A stretch of 64,000 nt of DNA, from NCBI RefSeq assembly GCF_002934265.1, contig NZ_PTIX01000033.1, positions 1 to 64,000 on the forward strand. Direction: 5' to 3'. A model generated the notes under the pieces. That model searched no databases, had not been told where the DNA came from, and worked only from the letters and a program-made list of their open reading frames with translations. The stretch comes from Actinokineospora auranticolor. Lineage in GTDB: Bacteria > Actinomycetota > Actinomycetes > Mycobacteriales > Pseudonocardiaceae. The position numbers and the translations under genes were made by a program. This document shows, piece after piece, positions 18,277-26,980 of the stretch (its first letter is position 1; every line of letters starts with the position of its first letter).

Positions 18277-18834
18277 GTGGACACCGAACCGGTCGAGAGC
18301 GGCACCCGGGCCCGCACGCGCCGGGCGATCCTGGACGCGGCCATCACCGCGCTCACCGCCGACCCGGCCGCGTCGCTGGCCGACATCGCCGCCGCCGCGG
18401 GCGTGGGGCGCACCACCGTGCACCGCTACTTCCCCGAGCGCGCGGACCTGGTCGCGGCCATCGGCGTGCTGGCCGACGAGCTCGTCACCGAGGCCGCCGC
18501 CCGCGCGGACCTGGCCCGCGGCCCGGCGGCGGCGGCCGTCGACCGGCTCTGCCGCGAGTACTTCGAGCTGGGCCCGGTGCTGCTGCTGGTGTTCAACGAC
18601 CCGCAGACCTACACCTGGGACGACTGCGGGCCCGCCGAGATCGCCCTGCACGAGGCGATCCTGCGCGGTCACGGCGACGGCACCGTCGACCCCCGCCTGG
18701 AGCCGCGGTGGCTGCACAGCGTGCTGTGGTCGACGATGTACTCCGGCTGGCACCACACGCGGACCGCCTGCCTCTCGCGGCACGAGGCCCTCGACGCCTG
18801 CCTCTACACGCTGCGCAAACTCCTCGCGCCCTAG
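18277..18834 (+). CDS. TetR-family regulator of the divergent ABC exporter
   Basis: A 185-residue TetR protein. The N-terminal helix-turn-helix is clear (RRAILDAAITALTADPAASLADIAAAAGVGRTTVHRYFPERADL). The C-terminal part is probably the ligand pocket, with several aromatic residues (NDPQTYTWDDCG, WSTMYSGWHHTRT). I chose GTG 18277 because the HTH begins there; no strong ribosome site is visible, so the mRNA may be leaderless. It is divergent from the ABC exporter across a 24-bp palindrome. Its TAG stop shares the bases CTAG with the stop of the convergent MarR gene. Confidence 0.88.
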   Translation: MDTEPVESGTRARTRRAILDAAITALTADPAASLADIAAAAGVGRTTVHRYFPERADLVAAIGVLADELVTEAAARADLARGPAAAAVDRLCREYFELGPVLLLVFNDPQTYTWDDCGPAEIALHEAILRGHGDGTVDPRLEPRWLHSVLWSTMYSGWHHTRTACLSRHEALDACLYTLRKLLAP

Positions 18835-19235
18835 TCCGGCCTCAGCGCGGCGACCAGGGCGGCGAGGTCGGGGTCGCGGGCGGCGCGGTCGAGGGCGTCG
18901 GCGAGGGCGGACTCGTAGTCGGGCTGCGCGGCGCGGTGGCGTTCGCGGCCGTAGTCGGTGATCGTGGTGTAGATGCCGCGCCGGTCCTCCTCGCACAGCG
19001 TGCGCTCGCTGAGGCCGGACTGCTCCAGGCGCGCGACCAGGCGGCTGACCGAGCTCTGGTTGAGGCCGATGGCCTCGGCGAGGTTCTGCATGCGCAGCTC
19101 ACCGGTGGGCGAGTCGGCCAGTCGGGCCAGCGCGCGGTACTCCGAGAGGCCCAGGGTGTGCGGGCCGAGGGCGCGGCACAGCGCCTGTTCGACGCGGCTG
19201 TGCAGGGTGACCAGCCGGTCCCACGACGACGTCAC
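18831..19235 (-). CDS. MarR-family transcriptional regulator
   Basis: A 134-residue winged-helix protein of the MarR family. The core reads LGLSEYRALARLADSP...LRMQNLAEAIGLNQSSVSRLVARLEQSGL followed by the wing EDRRGIYTTITDYG. I chose GTG 19235 because GAGGAG lies 9 nt upstream; an in-frame TTG just before it is a rival start. It is divergent from a flavodoxin-like reductase gene, and an 11-bp near-perfect inverted repeat lies between them, so it probably represses that gene and itself in response to oxidants or aromatic ligands. Confidence 0.85.
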   Translation of the reverse strand: MTSSWDRLVTLHSRVEQALCRALGPHTLGLSEYRALARLADSPTGELRMQNLAEAIGLNQSSVSRLVARLEQSGLSERTLCEEDRRGIYTTITDYGRERHRAAQPDYESALADALDRAARDPDLAALVAALRPD

Positions 19236-19293
19236 GGCATCCAACTCCTCGGGCGGGCCTTGACACAAGATACCCGCCCGTACAACATCTGTG

Positions 19294-19318
19294 TGTACAT
19301 GCATTAGATGCATATACA
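19294..19318. promoter_or_regulatory. Likely MarR operator
   Basis: TGTACATGCAT, spacer TAG, then ATGCATATACA: an inverted repeat with one mismatch in 11 pairs, in an AT-rich patch between the divergent MarR and reductase genes. Confidence 0.6.
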
Positions 19319-19355
19319 TGGAGACCGTGTCGTTCACCCGGGAGGATCCCCACCG

Positions 19356-19904
19356 ATGAGTCGGTTCCTGTTCGTGCTCGGCAGTTCCCGCCGCGACGGC
19401 AACACCGAGCAGCTCGCCCGGCACGCCGCCCGCGCGCTGCCCGCCGACGTCGAGCGGCAGTGGCTGTGGCTGGGCGACCACCCCCTGCCCACCTTCGCCG
19501 ACACCCGCCACGACAACCCGCTGCCGCCACCGACCGGCAACGAGAAGCTGCTGCTGGACGCGACCCTGGCCGCCACCGACATCGTCATCGCCAGCCCCCT
19601 GTACTGGTACACCGTGTCCAACAGCACCAAGGCCTACCTGGACTACTGGTCCAACTGGCTGCGCGTGCGGGAGGCCGACTTCAAGGCCCGCATGGCACCG
19701 AAGACGCTGTGGGGCGTCACCGCGCTGGCCGAGGACACCTCCCAGGCGGAGGCGCTGGAGGGCATGCTGCGCCGCAGCGCCGAGTACCTGCGCATGCGGT
19801 GGGCCGGGGTGCTGCTGGGCAACGGCAGCAAACCCGGCGACATCCGCAACGACACCGAGGCGCTCACCCGCGCCGAGACCTTCTTCCTCCCCGCCCGCGT
19901 GTAA
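19356..19904 (+). CDS. Flavodoxin-fold NAD(P)H-dependent FMN reductase-like protein
   Basis: A 182-residue protein of the NADPH-dependent FMN reductase / flavodoxin-like fold. The FMN phosphate loop is visible at the start (VLGSSRRDGNTEQLARH), and ASPLYWYTVSNSTKAYLDYW is the usual second flavin-contact segment. Such enzymes reduce flavins, quinones or azo compounds. ATG 19356 is preceded by GGGAGGA. It is divergent from a MarR regulator, which fits a quinone- or oxidant-induced detoxifying reductase. A perfect 14-bp terminator hairpin lies 11 nt after its stop. Confidence 0.82.
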   Translation: MSRFLFVLGSSRRDGNTEQLARHAARALPADVERQWLWLGDHPLPTFADTRHDNPLPPPTGNEKLLLDATLAATDIVIASPLYWYTVSNSTKAYLDYWSNWLRVREADFKARMAPKTLWGVTALAEDTSQAEALEGMLRRSAEYLRMRWAGVLLGNGSKPGDIRNDTEALTRAETFFLPARV

Positions 19905-19915
19905 CCACTGGGGGT

Positions 19916-19949
19916 CCCGAGGCGTGGGGCCGCTCCCCCACGCCTCGGG
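19916..19949. terminator. Bidirectional hairpin terminator
   Basis: A perfect 14-bp stem (CCCGAGGCGTGGGG and its complement) with a 6-nt loop fills the space between the convergent reductase and NACHT genes. Confidence 0.8.
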
Positions 19950-22067
19950 TCACCGGGGCCGGGCGAGGTATTCGCGCAGCCGCGCGTGGCGGAACTGGTA
20001 GACACCGCCCACCTGCCGCAGGACACCGCGGCGGTAGGCGTCGTGCAGGAACGCCATGGTGGCCCAGGGCAGCGCGCCGGTCAGCGCCAACCACACGCGG
20101 GCGATGAGCCAGGCCCCCCACACCGTGGCGAACATCATCCACATCGCCACCCCCGCCGTCGCGGTGATCGCGATGCCCGGCAGCCACAGGCCGTCGGCGA
20201 AGACGACCTCGAACGGCACGCCGAAGGCGGGTTCGACGCCGAGGTAGAGCGTCAGCCAGAACACCGCCGACCCGACGACACCCACGGCGACACCCTGGCG
20301 CAGGGCGGTGCGGCGGTCGATCCGCAGCAGGTCGAGGGGGCTGGTGGTGTCGGTCGGCTCGATCGGGGTGCCCAGGCCGCTGATGAACGACACCACCAGC
20401 CACGTCCCCGCCCCCGCGAACAGGCCGGCGGCGACACCGACGAGGATGGCGCCCTGGTCGCGGCCGATCGACGCCATGAGCCCGAACAGGGTCCCGCCGA
20501 CGACCCACACCGCCAGGTACACCATGGTCCGCCAGCTCCGCAGGCCCCGGCGGAGCCGGGCGGTGATCTGGGCGAGCCTGCCGCGCAGCCGCAGCCGCAT
20601 GCGGGCGGGCTCCGGGCGGATCCCGCGCCCCTGCCCCACCACCGCGCCCCCGACCGCGCCGCACACGGCACCGGCGAGCACCGTCGCCACCTGCCAGCCG
20701 CCCTGCCCGGAGCCCGCGGGCCAGTGCCCGACCCAGCCGGGGAAGCCCATCCCGAACCACACGGCCGACGCGATCACCAGGAACCCCACCACGCCCACCA
20801 CCGCGCGGGGCACGGCCTGCACCAGCCGCCACCAGGCGATGTCCGGGGTGCCGAGGCGCACGGTGTGCTCGGCGAGGAACACGAGCCTGCGGTGCGCGGA
20901 CCCGGCGTCGGAGTCGGCGTACACGGCGGGCACGAACCCGGCGAGCAGGCGGTCCTCGATGGCGGCGGCGGAGTCGCCCCGGGCGGCGAGCCGCTCGGGG
21001 TCGGCGTCGGTGTCGCTGAACACCGCACGGGCCAGCGCCACCATCAGCGGCGTCGACAGGACCTCGCGCAGCGCGCCGCCCGCGTCGGGTTCCCGGGTCC
21101 GCGCCAGCAGCGGCCGCCACTTCTCCCGGGAGCCGTTGACCGTGCGGATGGTCAGCGGCAGGTACCGGTCGAGGTCGTCGGCGGTCAACGGCGCCAACCG
21201 CACGACCGCCGCGGCGGTGAGCACACCGGTCGAGGTCACCGCCGACCGGTACTCCTCGGGCCTGCTGGTCAGCAGGAACCGGGTGTCGGGCCGCAGCCCC
21301 TGGTTGATCCGCGCCAGCACGGTGCCGCGCAGCCCGTCGGGGACCTCGTCGAACCCGTCGAGCACCGGCAGGACCAGCCGCGCGGCCAGCAGCCGCGCCG
21401 CGACGGTGTCGCCCGCGCCGTCGACCGCGCCCAGGCTCGGGTAGTTCGACGTCAACTCCGCCACCAGCCAGTCCGACAGCGACCCCACGCGGTCGGGGTC
21501 CCACGAGCTCAGGGAGAACACCACCGGGACCGCCGCGCCGGGCGCGCGCTCGCCCAGCAGGGTCAGCACGAACCGCGAGGCGAGCACGGTCTTGCCCGCG
21601 CCCGCCTCGCCGAGCACCACCAGCCGCCCGGACGGGATCGCGCGGAACAGGTCGACGACGTGGTCGCCCTGCCCGGCCAGCTCCGGCGGGGTGTCGTCGT
21701 CCGGGGCGGCGTTGACGGCCTGCCAGTGGTCGGTGATCGCCTCGTCGGCCGCGGTCCACCGGTAGGGCAGCGGGAACGGGTCGTGCACCCGCCGGATCTG
21801 CTCCTCGGACTCCCACTGGTCGCGGACCGCCCGCGCGACACCGTCGACGACCGCGCCGAGGTCGTCGGGCGTCCCGGCGGCGCGCCCCGGCTTGGGGAAC
21901 AAGGTGACGAGCAGGGTCAGGACGGCGACGCCCAGGCCGAGGACGCTGGCGACCTTGTCGCTGCGGTCGAGGCCGCCGTCGGGAAGCAGCAGCACCGCGA
22001 ACAGGACGAGCAGGGCGAGCACAACCGCGCCTGCGAGCACCTGGGGCCATCGCCGCATGCCCGGCAC
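19950..22067 (-). CDS. Membrane-anchored NACHT-domain NTPase
   Basis: A 705-residue STAND protein. Two N-terminal hydrophobic helices (VLAGAVVLALLVLFAVLLL and VLGLGVAVLTLLVTLF) precede a NACHT domain with Walker A LGEAGAGKT near 154 and Walker B LVLPVLDGFDEVP near 237, followed by SRPEEY. The C-terminal half contains about six more membrane helices (e.g. VVGVVGFLVIASAVWFGM, GVAAGLFAGAGTWLVVSF). It ends in the QFRHARLREYLA motif typical of actinobacterial NACHT proteins. It is likely a membrane signalling switch; partner and signal are unknown. An in-frame ATG also occurs at 22058. Confidence 0.85.
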   Translation of the reverse strand: MPGMRRWPQVLAGAVVLALLVLFAVLLLPDGGLDRSDKVASVLGLGVAVLTLLVTLFPKPGRAAGTPDDLGAVVDGVARAVRDQWESEEQIRRVHDPFPLPYRWTAADEAITDHWQAVNAAPDDDTPPELAGQGDHVVDLFRAIPSGRLVVLGEAGAGKTVLASRFVLTLLGERAPGAAVPVVFSLSSWDPDRVGSLSDWLVAELTSNYPSLGAVDGAGDTVAARLLAARLVLPVLDGFDEVPDGLRGTVLARINQGLRPDTRFLLTSRPEEYRSAVTSTGVLTAAAVVRLAPLTADDLDRYLPLTIRTVNGSREKWRPLLARTREPDAGGALREVLSTPLMVALARAVFSDTDADPERLAARGDSAAAIEDRLLAGFVPAVYADSDAGSAHRRLVFLAEHTVRLGTPDIAWWRLVQAVPRAVVGVVGFLVIASAVWFGMGFPGWVGHWPAGSGQGGWQVATVLAGAVCGAVGGAVVGQGRGIRPEPARMRLRLRGRLAQITARLRRGLRSWRTMVYLAVWVVGGTLFGLMASIGRDQGAILVGVAAGLFAGAGTWLVVSFISGLGTPIEPTDTTSPLDLLRIDRRTALRQGVAVGVVGSAVFWLTLYLGVEPAFGVPFEVVFADGLWLPGIAITATAGVAMWMMFATVWGAWLIARVWLALTGALPWATMAFLHDAYRRGVLRQVGGVYQFRHARLREYLARPR

Positions 22068-22176
22068 TCTAATTGATCACCCTGACCCGACGGAGCCGAT
22101 CCGTCACGGTCGGTGCCCACGATCGGGTGAGATCAGGGGTGGGGACGCGGCCCGGCGGCCACTCCCCCACGGCCCG

Positions 22177-22812
22177 TCACAACGCGAGCCTGCCGACCCC
22201 GGGGCCGGTGACACCCGCCAACCCGGCCGGGCGGCCGGTGGCGATCAGCAGCAGGTCCACCAGCGGGCCCCGCACCTCGTCCGGGCCGTCGCCGCCGCGC
22301 CAGTCGTGGTCGGTGGCCACCAGCACCGCGCCCCCGAGCCGCTTGGCCACACCCCAGAACCGGGCCGCCACCAGGTGCCCCAGCGCCGCTGCCACCCGCT
22401 CCGGCGGCACCGGCCGCGGCCGCGGCCGGCCCAGCGGGCGGATGATGTCCTCCACGTGCACCAGCACGTCGGCCAACGGGTCCAGCGGCGCGGCCAGCGG
22501 GTTGCGGCGCGCCGACCCGGCCGTGTCCCGCAGCTGGCCCACCAGCTCGGTCGGGCCGTACCGGGCCGCGCGGGCCCGGGCCTGCTCGTCGACCATCCGG
22601 TCGAAGTCGCCCCGGTAGCGCAGCATCCCGCCGAACATCCCCCACACCGACGTGCGCGTCGACAGCGCCAGGTGCGCGGCCACGTCCCACACCGTCCACC
22701 CCGCGCACAGCGACCCCGCCCGCCACTCGGCGTCGTCGAGGTCCGCAAGCAGCTCCACCACCCCGAGCCGCTCCGCCTCCGTCCACGCCGACACCTCGTC
22801 CCGCCCGATCAC
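22177..22812 (-). CDS. DinB-like / maleylpyruvate isomerase family protein (mycothiol-type)
   Basis: A 211-residue protein of the mycothiol-dependent maleylpyruvate isomerase / DinB superfamily. It has the four-helix start AWTEAERLGVVELLADLDDAEWRAGSLCAGWTVWDVAAHLAL with the usual W..G..V.D...HL pattern containing one metal-site His. The family carries out thiol-dependent chemistry with mycothiol as cofactor. It starts at a GTG whose bases overlap the TGA of the ECF42 gene (GTGA), so the two are translationally coupled. The order is DGPF protein, ECF42, this gene. Confidence 0.75.
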   Translation of the reverse strand: MIGRDEVSAWTEAERLGVVELLADLDDAEWRAGSLCAGWTVWDVAAHLALSTRTSVWGMFGGMLRYRGDFDRMVDEQARARAARYGPTELVGQLRDTAGSARRNPLAAPLDPLADVLVHVEDIIRPLGRPRPRPVPPERVAAALGHLVAARFWGVAKRLGGAVLVATDHDWRGGDGPDEVRGPLVDLLLIATGRPAGLAGVTGPGVGRLAL

Positions 22813-24071
22813 GTCCACGTCCCCGCCTCCCCCGACTCCGATTCCAGCTCCAGCTCGGCCAACCGGCCGCGCACCAACGCCCGCTCGGGCTCCGACCCCG
22901 CCGCGGCCAACGCCGCCCGGTAGGCCACCGCCGCCTCCGGGAACCGCCCCACCCGCGCCAACAGGTCCGCCCGCGCGGCCAGGTACGGGTGGTAGCCGCG
23001 CAGCCGCGGCTCCTTCGACAACCGGTCGAACAGCACCAGCCCCGCCGTCGGGCCGTCGCGCATCGCCACCGCCACCGCCCGGTTGACCGCCACCACCGGC
23101 GACGGGTCGATCGCGGCCAGCACGTCGTAGAGCGCCACGATCTGCGTCCAGTCGGTGTCGGCGAACGTCGGCGCCTCGGCGTGCAGCGCGGCGATCGCGG
23201 CCTGCACCCCGTACGGGCCCACCGGCCCGGCCAACGCCTCGGGCACCAGCGCGGCGCCCTCGGCGATCATCGCCCGGTCCCACCGGGACCGGTCCTGCGC
23301 GTCGAGCAGCACCGGCGCCCCGTCGGCGCCCGTGCGGGCGGCGCGCCGGGCGTGGGTGAGCAGCATCAGCGCCAGCAGCCCGGTCACCTCCCGCTCCGGC
23401 AGCAGCCGGCGCAGGATCCCGGCCAGCCGCACCGCCTCGTCGGCCACGTCGTCGCGGCGCGCCCCGTAGCCCTCGGTGAAAATCGAGTACAACACCAGCA
23501 GCACCCCCGGGAGCCGCTGGGGCAACTCGTCCGCGCCGGGCACCCGGAACGGGATCCGCGCCGTCCGGATCCGCGCCTTGGCGCGGGTGATCCGCTTGGC
23601 CATCGTCGCCTCCGGCACCAGCAGCGCCCGCGCCACCTCGGCGGTGGTCAGGCCCGCGAGGCACCGCAGCGTCAACACCAGCCGGTCCTCCGCGGGCAGC
23701 GCGGGGTGCGCGCAGGTGAAGAACAGCCGCAGCCGCTCGTCGGGCACCCCGCCCCCGGCATCGGCCAGGTCCGCCGGGGGCGCGTGCTCGGCTCGCTCGG
23801 CCTCCACCCGCAGCACCGCCAGCCGCGTCGCCAGCGCCTGGTCACGGCGCAACCGGTCGACCGCCCGACGCCGCGCGGTGGTCATCAGCCACGCGCCCGG
23901 GTTCGGCGGCACACCGCGCACCGGCCAGTGCGCCACCGCGGCCGCCACCGCCTCGGCGGCGGCCTCCTCGGCCAAGTCGAGGTCACCGAAGCGGCGCACC
24001 AGGGCCGCCAGCAGCCTGCCGTGCTCCTCCCGGAACACCGCCGCCACCGCGTCCCGCGCCACGTCCACCAC
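22809..24071 (-). CDS. ECF42-type RNA polymerase sigma factor with C-terminal TPR-like extension
   Basis: A 420-residue sigma factor. Region sigma2 is at residues about 10-75 (REEHGRLLAALVRRFGDLDLAEEAAAEAV, AWLMTTARRRAVDRLRR). Region sigma4 is near 130-180 (LTLRCLAGLTTAEVARALLVPEATMAKRITRAKARI). A long helical C-terminal half (DRSRWDRAMIAEGAALV, NRAVAVAMRDGPTAGL) is typical of the ECF42 group, which lacks an anti-sigma factor and is controlled through this extension. ECF42 genes usually sit beside DGPF (YCII-related) proteins, as here: the DGPF gene ends 6 nt upstream. A second such module lies at 35657-37242. Confidence 0.9.
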   Translation of the reverse strand: MVDVARDAVAAVFREEHGRLLAALVRRFGDLDLAEEAAAEAVAAAVAHWPVRGVPPNPGAWLMTTARRRAVDRLRRDQALATRLAVLRVEAERAEHAPPADLADAGGGVPDERLRLFFTCAHPALPAEDRLVLTLRCLAGLTTAEVARALLVPEATMAKRITRAKARIRTARIPFRVPGADELPQRLPGVLLVLYSIFTEGYGARRDDVADEAVRLAGILRRLLPEREVTGLLALMLLTHARRAARTGADGAPVLLDAQDRSRWDRAMIAEGAALVPEALAGPVGPYGVQAAIAALHAEAPTFADTDWTQIVALYDVLAAIDPSPVVAVNRAVAVAMRDGPTAGLVLFDRLSKEPRLRGYHPYLAARADLLARVGRFPEAAVAYRAALAAAGSEPERALVRGRLAELELESESGEAGTWT

Positions 24072-24077
24072 CGGCGC

Positions 24078-24428
24078 TCAGGCGCCGAAGTCGGCGATCG
24101 GGCGCACCACCACCGACCCGCCGCCGCGGGCACCCGGGCAGCGGGCCGCCCACTCCAGCGCCACGTCCAGGTCGGGCACGTCGATGACGTAGAACCCGCC
24201 CAGCACCTCCCGCGCCTCGGCGAACGGGCCGTCGGTGACCGTGCGGCGCCCGTCGTCGGCGACCCGCACCACCGCGGCGGTGACCAGGTCGGCCATCGAC
24301 TCGCCCGACACGAACACCCCGGCGTCGTGGACCTGCTTGTCGTAGGCCATCCAGTCCTCGGGCGCGCACCCCACCGCGCCGCCCTCGACGTCGACGGCAC
24401 CGGCGTTGATCAGCAGCATGTACTTCAC
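24078..24428 (-). CDS. DGPF/YCII-related protein
   Basis: A 116-residue dimeric alpha-beta barrel protein beginning with VKYMLLINAG and carrying the signature VTDGPFAEARE near residue 66. These proteins accompany ECF42 sigma factors and may sense or bind a small ligand, but the reaction is unknown. The start is GTG 24428 behind AGGAG. It is the first gene of a three-gene operon with the ECF42 factor and the DinB-like protein. Confidence 0.88.
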   Translation of the reverse strand: MKYMLLINAGAVDVEGGAVGCAPEDWMAYDKQVHDAGVFVSGESMADLVTAAVVRVADDGRRTVTDGPFAEAREVLGGFYVIDVPDLDVALEWAARCPGARGGGSVVVRPIADFGA

Positions 24429-24669
24429 GTCCGTGGCTCCTCTGTCCGATTCCCGCGCGGCGCGCTCGCCGCACGACATCACTACGAACGGGCACCCCGC
24501 CCAAGGACACCCCGGCCGGGGGATTTTCGCACCCGGCCTCTTCGCAGGCCGACACCTGCGGTTGCGCCACGTCGGCCACGGCCACGGCCACCAGCGGCGT
24601 CTCGCCGTCGCCTCACCGGGCAGAACCGCACCCTCGCCCGGCCGCCGCCGCGGAACGCGACTGTCGACC

Positions 24670-24706
24670 GGCTATACGATGTAGCGTAGGTATACGTCGT
24701 ATAGCC
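24670..24706. promoter_or_regulatory. Inverted repeat upstream of the hydrolase-TetR operon
   Basis: GGCTATACGA and TCGTATAGCC are perfect 10-bp arms 17 bp apart, ending 13 nt before the hydrolase start. The inner TATAC halves suggest two repressor contacts. It is the likely operator of the TetR protein encoded two genes on, and overlaps the probable promoter and ribosome site (AGGGGGG). Confidence 0.65.
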
Positions 24707-24719
24707 AGGGGGGTTCGCG

Positions 24720-26066
24720 ATGGTCGGATTGGACGGCGTGACACTGGTGTTGTCGCCACTGCTGTGGTTACTCGCCGGGATCCGGCCGCGCCCGTGGCTG
24801 TTGGTGGCGGCACTCGCCGTGGACGTCGTGTTCCTGATCGAGGCGCTGGGTGATCTCGGCTGGTTCCTCGACCAGGACAAACTGTGGCTGCACGTCGTCC
24901 TGACCGTGCTGCCCGCCGCCGTCGTCGGGGCGTGGACGCTGCCCCGGGTGATCCGCGGGTCACCGGTCGACCCGTGGCCCGCCGTGGTCGCGGCCGTCGC
25001 GGCGGTGGTGAACGCCTACTTCGCTGTCGTGCCGCACGAGCGGGTGACGTTTGGAGTGCTGGCATTCGCCCTGGTCCCCGCAGTCGTGGTACTCGCGGTG
25101 ATCTTGCCGCTCCGAGGCCGTGGTCGGGTCGCGCGGATCGCCGTCGGGATCGGCGCGACCCTGGCGCTGGCGGCGTCCTCCGCTGTCGCGGCCATCAAAA
25201 CCAGCACCGTCACCGGGTACGACGCCGAGGACTCGGCAGCCGCCCGCGCCAAGGCCGAACAGGTCCCGGTCCGGACCGGACACGTCACCTCCGAAGGGGA
25301 CACCCTGTACTACGAGGTCCGCGGTTGCGGTCCGCCGCTGCTGATGATCTCCGGCGGTCAGGGGGACGCCGGCTTCTACACCTATCCGGCGGCGTTGCTG
25401 GCCGACGAGTTCCAGGTCATCACCTACGACCGGCGCGGCAACTCCCGCAGCACCCGGAACGTGACGGACTTCAGCATCGCTCAGCAGGCTCGTGACGCGG
25501 TCGCGGTGCTGCGTGCCGCCGGGCACGAATCGGCGGCGATCTTCGGCAACAGCGGTGGCGCCATCATCGCCCTGGAAATGGCCACGAGCACACCTGCGGC
25601 CGCGACCGCGGTCATCGCCCACGAACCGCCACTGCTCACCGTCGAACCGGACACCAAGTCGCTCGCCATGTTCGACACCATCCGCCGTCTCGGCGCCGGT
25701 ACGGGAATGGCGCTGTTCTCCCTGTCGGTCGGCATCCCGGTGGCCGCGTACCGCGAGATCCCGGCGGACTTCACCGCGCGGACCGCGAACAACCAGCGGT
25801 TCTTCGCCGAGCACGAGATGGCGCACTTCGTGCGGTACGCGCCCAACGTCGAACGGTTGAAATCCAGTGGGATACCCGTGGTGATGGCGGTCGGCGCGAC
25901 CACCCTCGCCACCAGGCGGTACTACGGACCGCCCGCCGGGATCCTCGCCGGGAAGATCGGCGCACCGCTCGTGGTGTTCCCCGGCCACCACCTGTCGTAC
26001 TTCGACGTGCCGGTCGCCTGGACCGCGAAGCTACGCGACACGCTGCACGACGTGCGCCGACACTAA
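24720..26066 (+). CDS. Membrane-anchored alpha/beta hydrolase
   Basis: A 448-residue protein. Residues about 1-160 contain roughly five membrane helices (e.g. VTLVLSPLLWLLAGI, VLAFALVPAVVVLAVILPL, IAVGIGATLALAASSAVAAI). An alpha/beta hydrolase domain follows from about 185. The nucleophile is the Ser in IFGNSGGAIIALE, and a His near the end (FPGHHLSYFD) could complete the triad. The fold is related to serine hydrolases that cleave esters or epoxides. The membrane domain is unusual and would place the active site at the membrane surface. It is followed by its probable TetR regulator with 9 nt between. Confidence 0.8.
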   Translation: MVGLDGVTLVLSPLLWLLAGIRPRPWLLVAALAVDVVFLIEALGDLGWFLDQDKLWLHVVLTVLPAAVVGAWTLPRVIRGSPVDPWPAVVAAVAAVVNAYFAVVPHERVTFGVLAFALVPAVVVLAVILPLRGRGRVARIAVGIGATLALAASSAVAAIKTSTVTGYDAEDSAAARAKAEQVPVRTGHVTSEGDTLYYEVRGCGPPLLMISGGQGDAGFYTYPAALLADEFQVITYDRRGNSRSTRNVTDFSIAQQARDAVAVLRAAGHESAAIFGNSGGAIIALEMATSTPAAATAVIAHEPPLLTVEPDTKSLAMFDTIRRLGAGTGMALFSLSVGIPVAAYREIPADFTARTANNQRFFAEHEMAHFVRYAPNVERLKSSGIPVVMAVGATTLATRRYYGPPAGILAGKIGAPLVVFPGHHLSYFDVPVAWTAKLRDTLHDVRRH

Positions 26067-26075
26067 GCTCGCGGC

Positions 26076-26804
26076 ATGGCGCGGAGGACCAGACCTGTCG
26101 ACACCGACCCCGAAGGTCGACCGGTCCGCCGCGCGCTGACTCGCGACTACATCGTCGCCACCGCCCTCGCCGTCCTGGACCGGGACGGTGTCGACGGGCT
26201 CTCGATGCGGAAACTGGCCACGGAACTGGGCGTGAACCCGATGGCCGTGTACCACCACCTGCCCAACAAGGCCGCCTTGTTCGATGGTGTCGTCGAGGCC
26301 GTCTTCAGCGAGTTCCTGGCCGAAGACGACCTCGAACTCCGGACCGGGACGTGGCGCGATCACCTCACAGCACACCTGCGGCGGTTGCGTGATGTGCTGC
26401 GCCGCCATCCCAACGTGCTGCCCGTCCTCGCGACCCGGCCCGCCCACGCCCCGGCGATGATGGAGTTCGGCGATCGGGTGATCGGACTGCTCAGCGGTTC
26501 CGGGTTCACCGAGCACGACCTGCTCGTGATCATCAGCTCACTGCGCACCTACACGATCGGCCAAGTGCTCAACGAGGCCGCGCACCCGGTCGGCGGAGCG
26601 GCACCCCGCGCGGAGGACATCGCCGCGCTGATGCGGCGCTACCCCAACCTGAGCAAGGCGCTCGACGGTGGGCACGACCCGGATGCCCAGTACGCGCTCA
26701 CGGTGCAGTGCATGCTCGACGGCTTCGAGAACAGGATGCGGAAGTCCGGAATGGACCAGGCCGACACCGGGGTGGCCGCAGGCACGCGGTCGGCCAGGTC
26801 GTGA
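26076..26804 (+). CDS. TetR-family regulator (TetR_C_1-like)
   Basis: A 242-residue TetR protein. The helix-turn-helix is unusually well conserved: YIVATALAVLDRDGVDGLSMRKLATELGVNPMAVYHHLPNKAAL, very close to the tetracycline-repressor subfamily. The C-terminal half (RDVLRRHPNVLPVLATRP, LLVIISSLRTYTIGQVLNEAA) fits TetR_C_1. It is co-transcribed with the membrane hydrolase 9 nt upstream and probably binds the 10-bp inverted repeat at 24670-24706, giving a self-repressed operon opened by a ligand. Confidence 0.88.
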   Translation: MARRTRPVDTDPEGRPVRRALTRDYIVATALAVLDRDGVDGLSMRKLATELGVNPMAVYHHLPNKAALFDGVVEAVFSEFLAEDDLELRTGTWRDHLTAHLRRLRDVLRRHPNVLPVLATRPAHAPAMMEFGDRVIGLLSGSGFTEHDLLVIISSLRTYTIGQVLNEAAHPVGGAAPRAEDIAALMRRYPNLSKALDGGHDPDAQYALTVQCMLDGFENRMRKSGMDQADTGVAAGTRSARS

Positions 26805-26980
26805 CCGCCGCCCGGCCGGTCCGCTCCTCGACGCCCCGAGCGGCAGGCGCCTGCCCCACAGCGGGCAGCGCCGCTGGTCCGAGACAACCACCGGCTTTCC
26901 GGCTGGTGCCGGCGAGGCCGACCGGCGTGACACCACCCCTGAGTAGGGTGGGTGTTTGCGCCGACGAAGGGTTCCGCGCC

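Noticed and set aside
19983..20070. A tRNA-Leu-like 5' sequence (GTGGCGGAACTGGTAGACAC)
   Set aside because: It lies inside the C-terminal codons of the NACHT gene (QFRHARLREYLA on the other strand) and no matching acceptor stem, anticodon arm or T arm follows.
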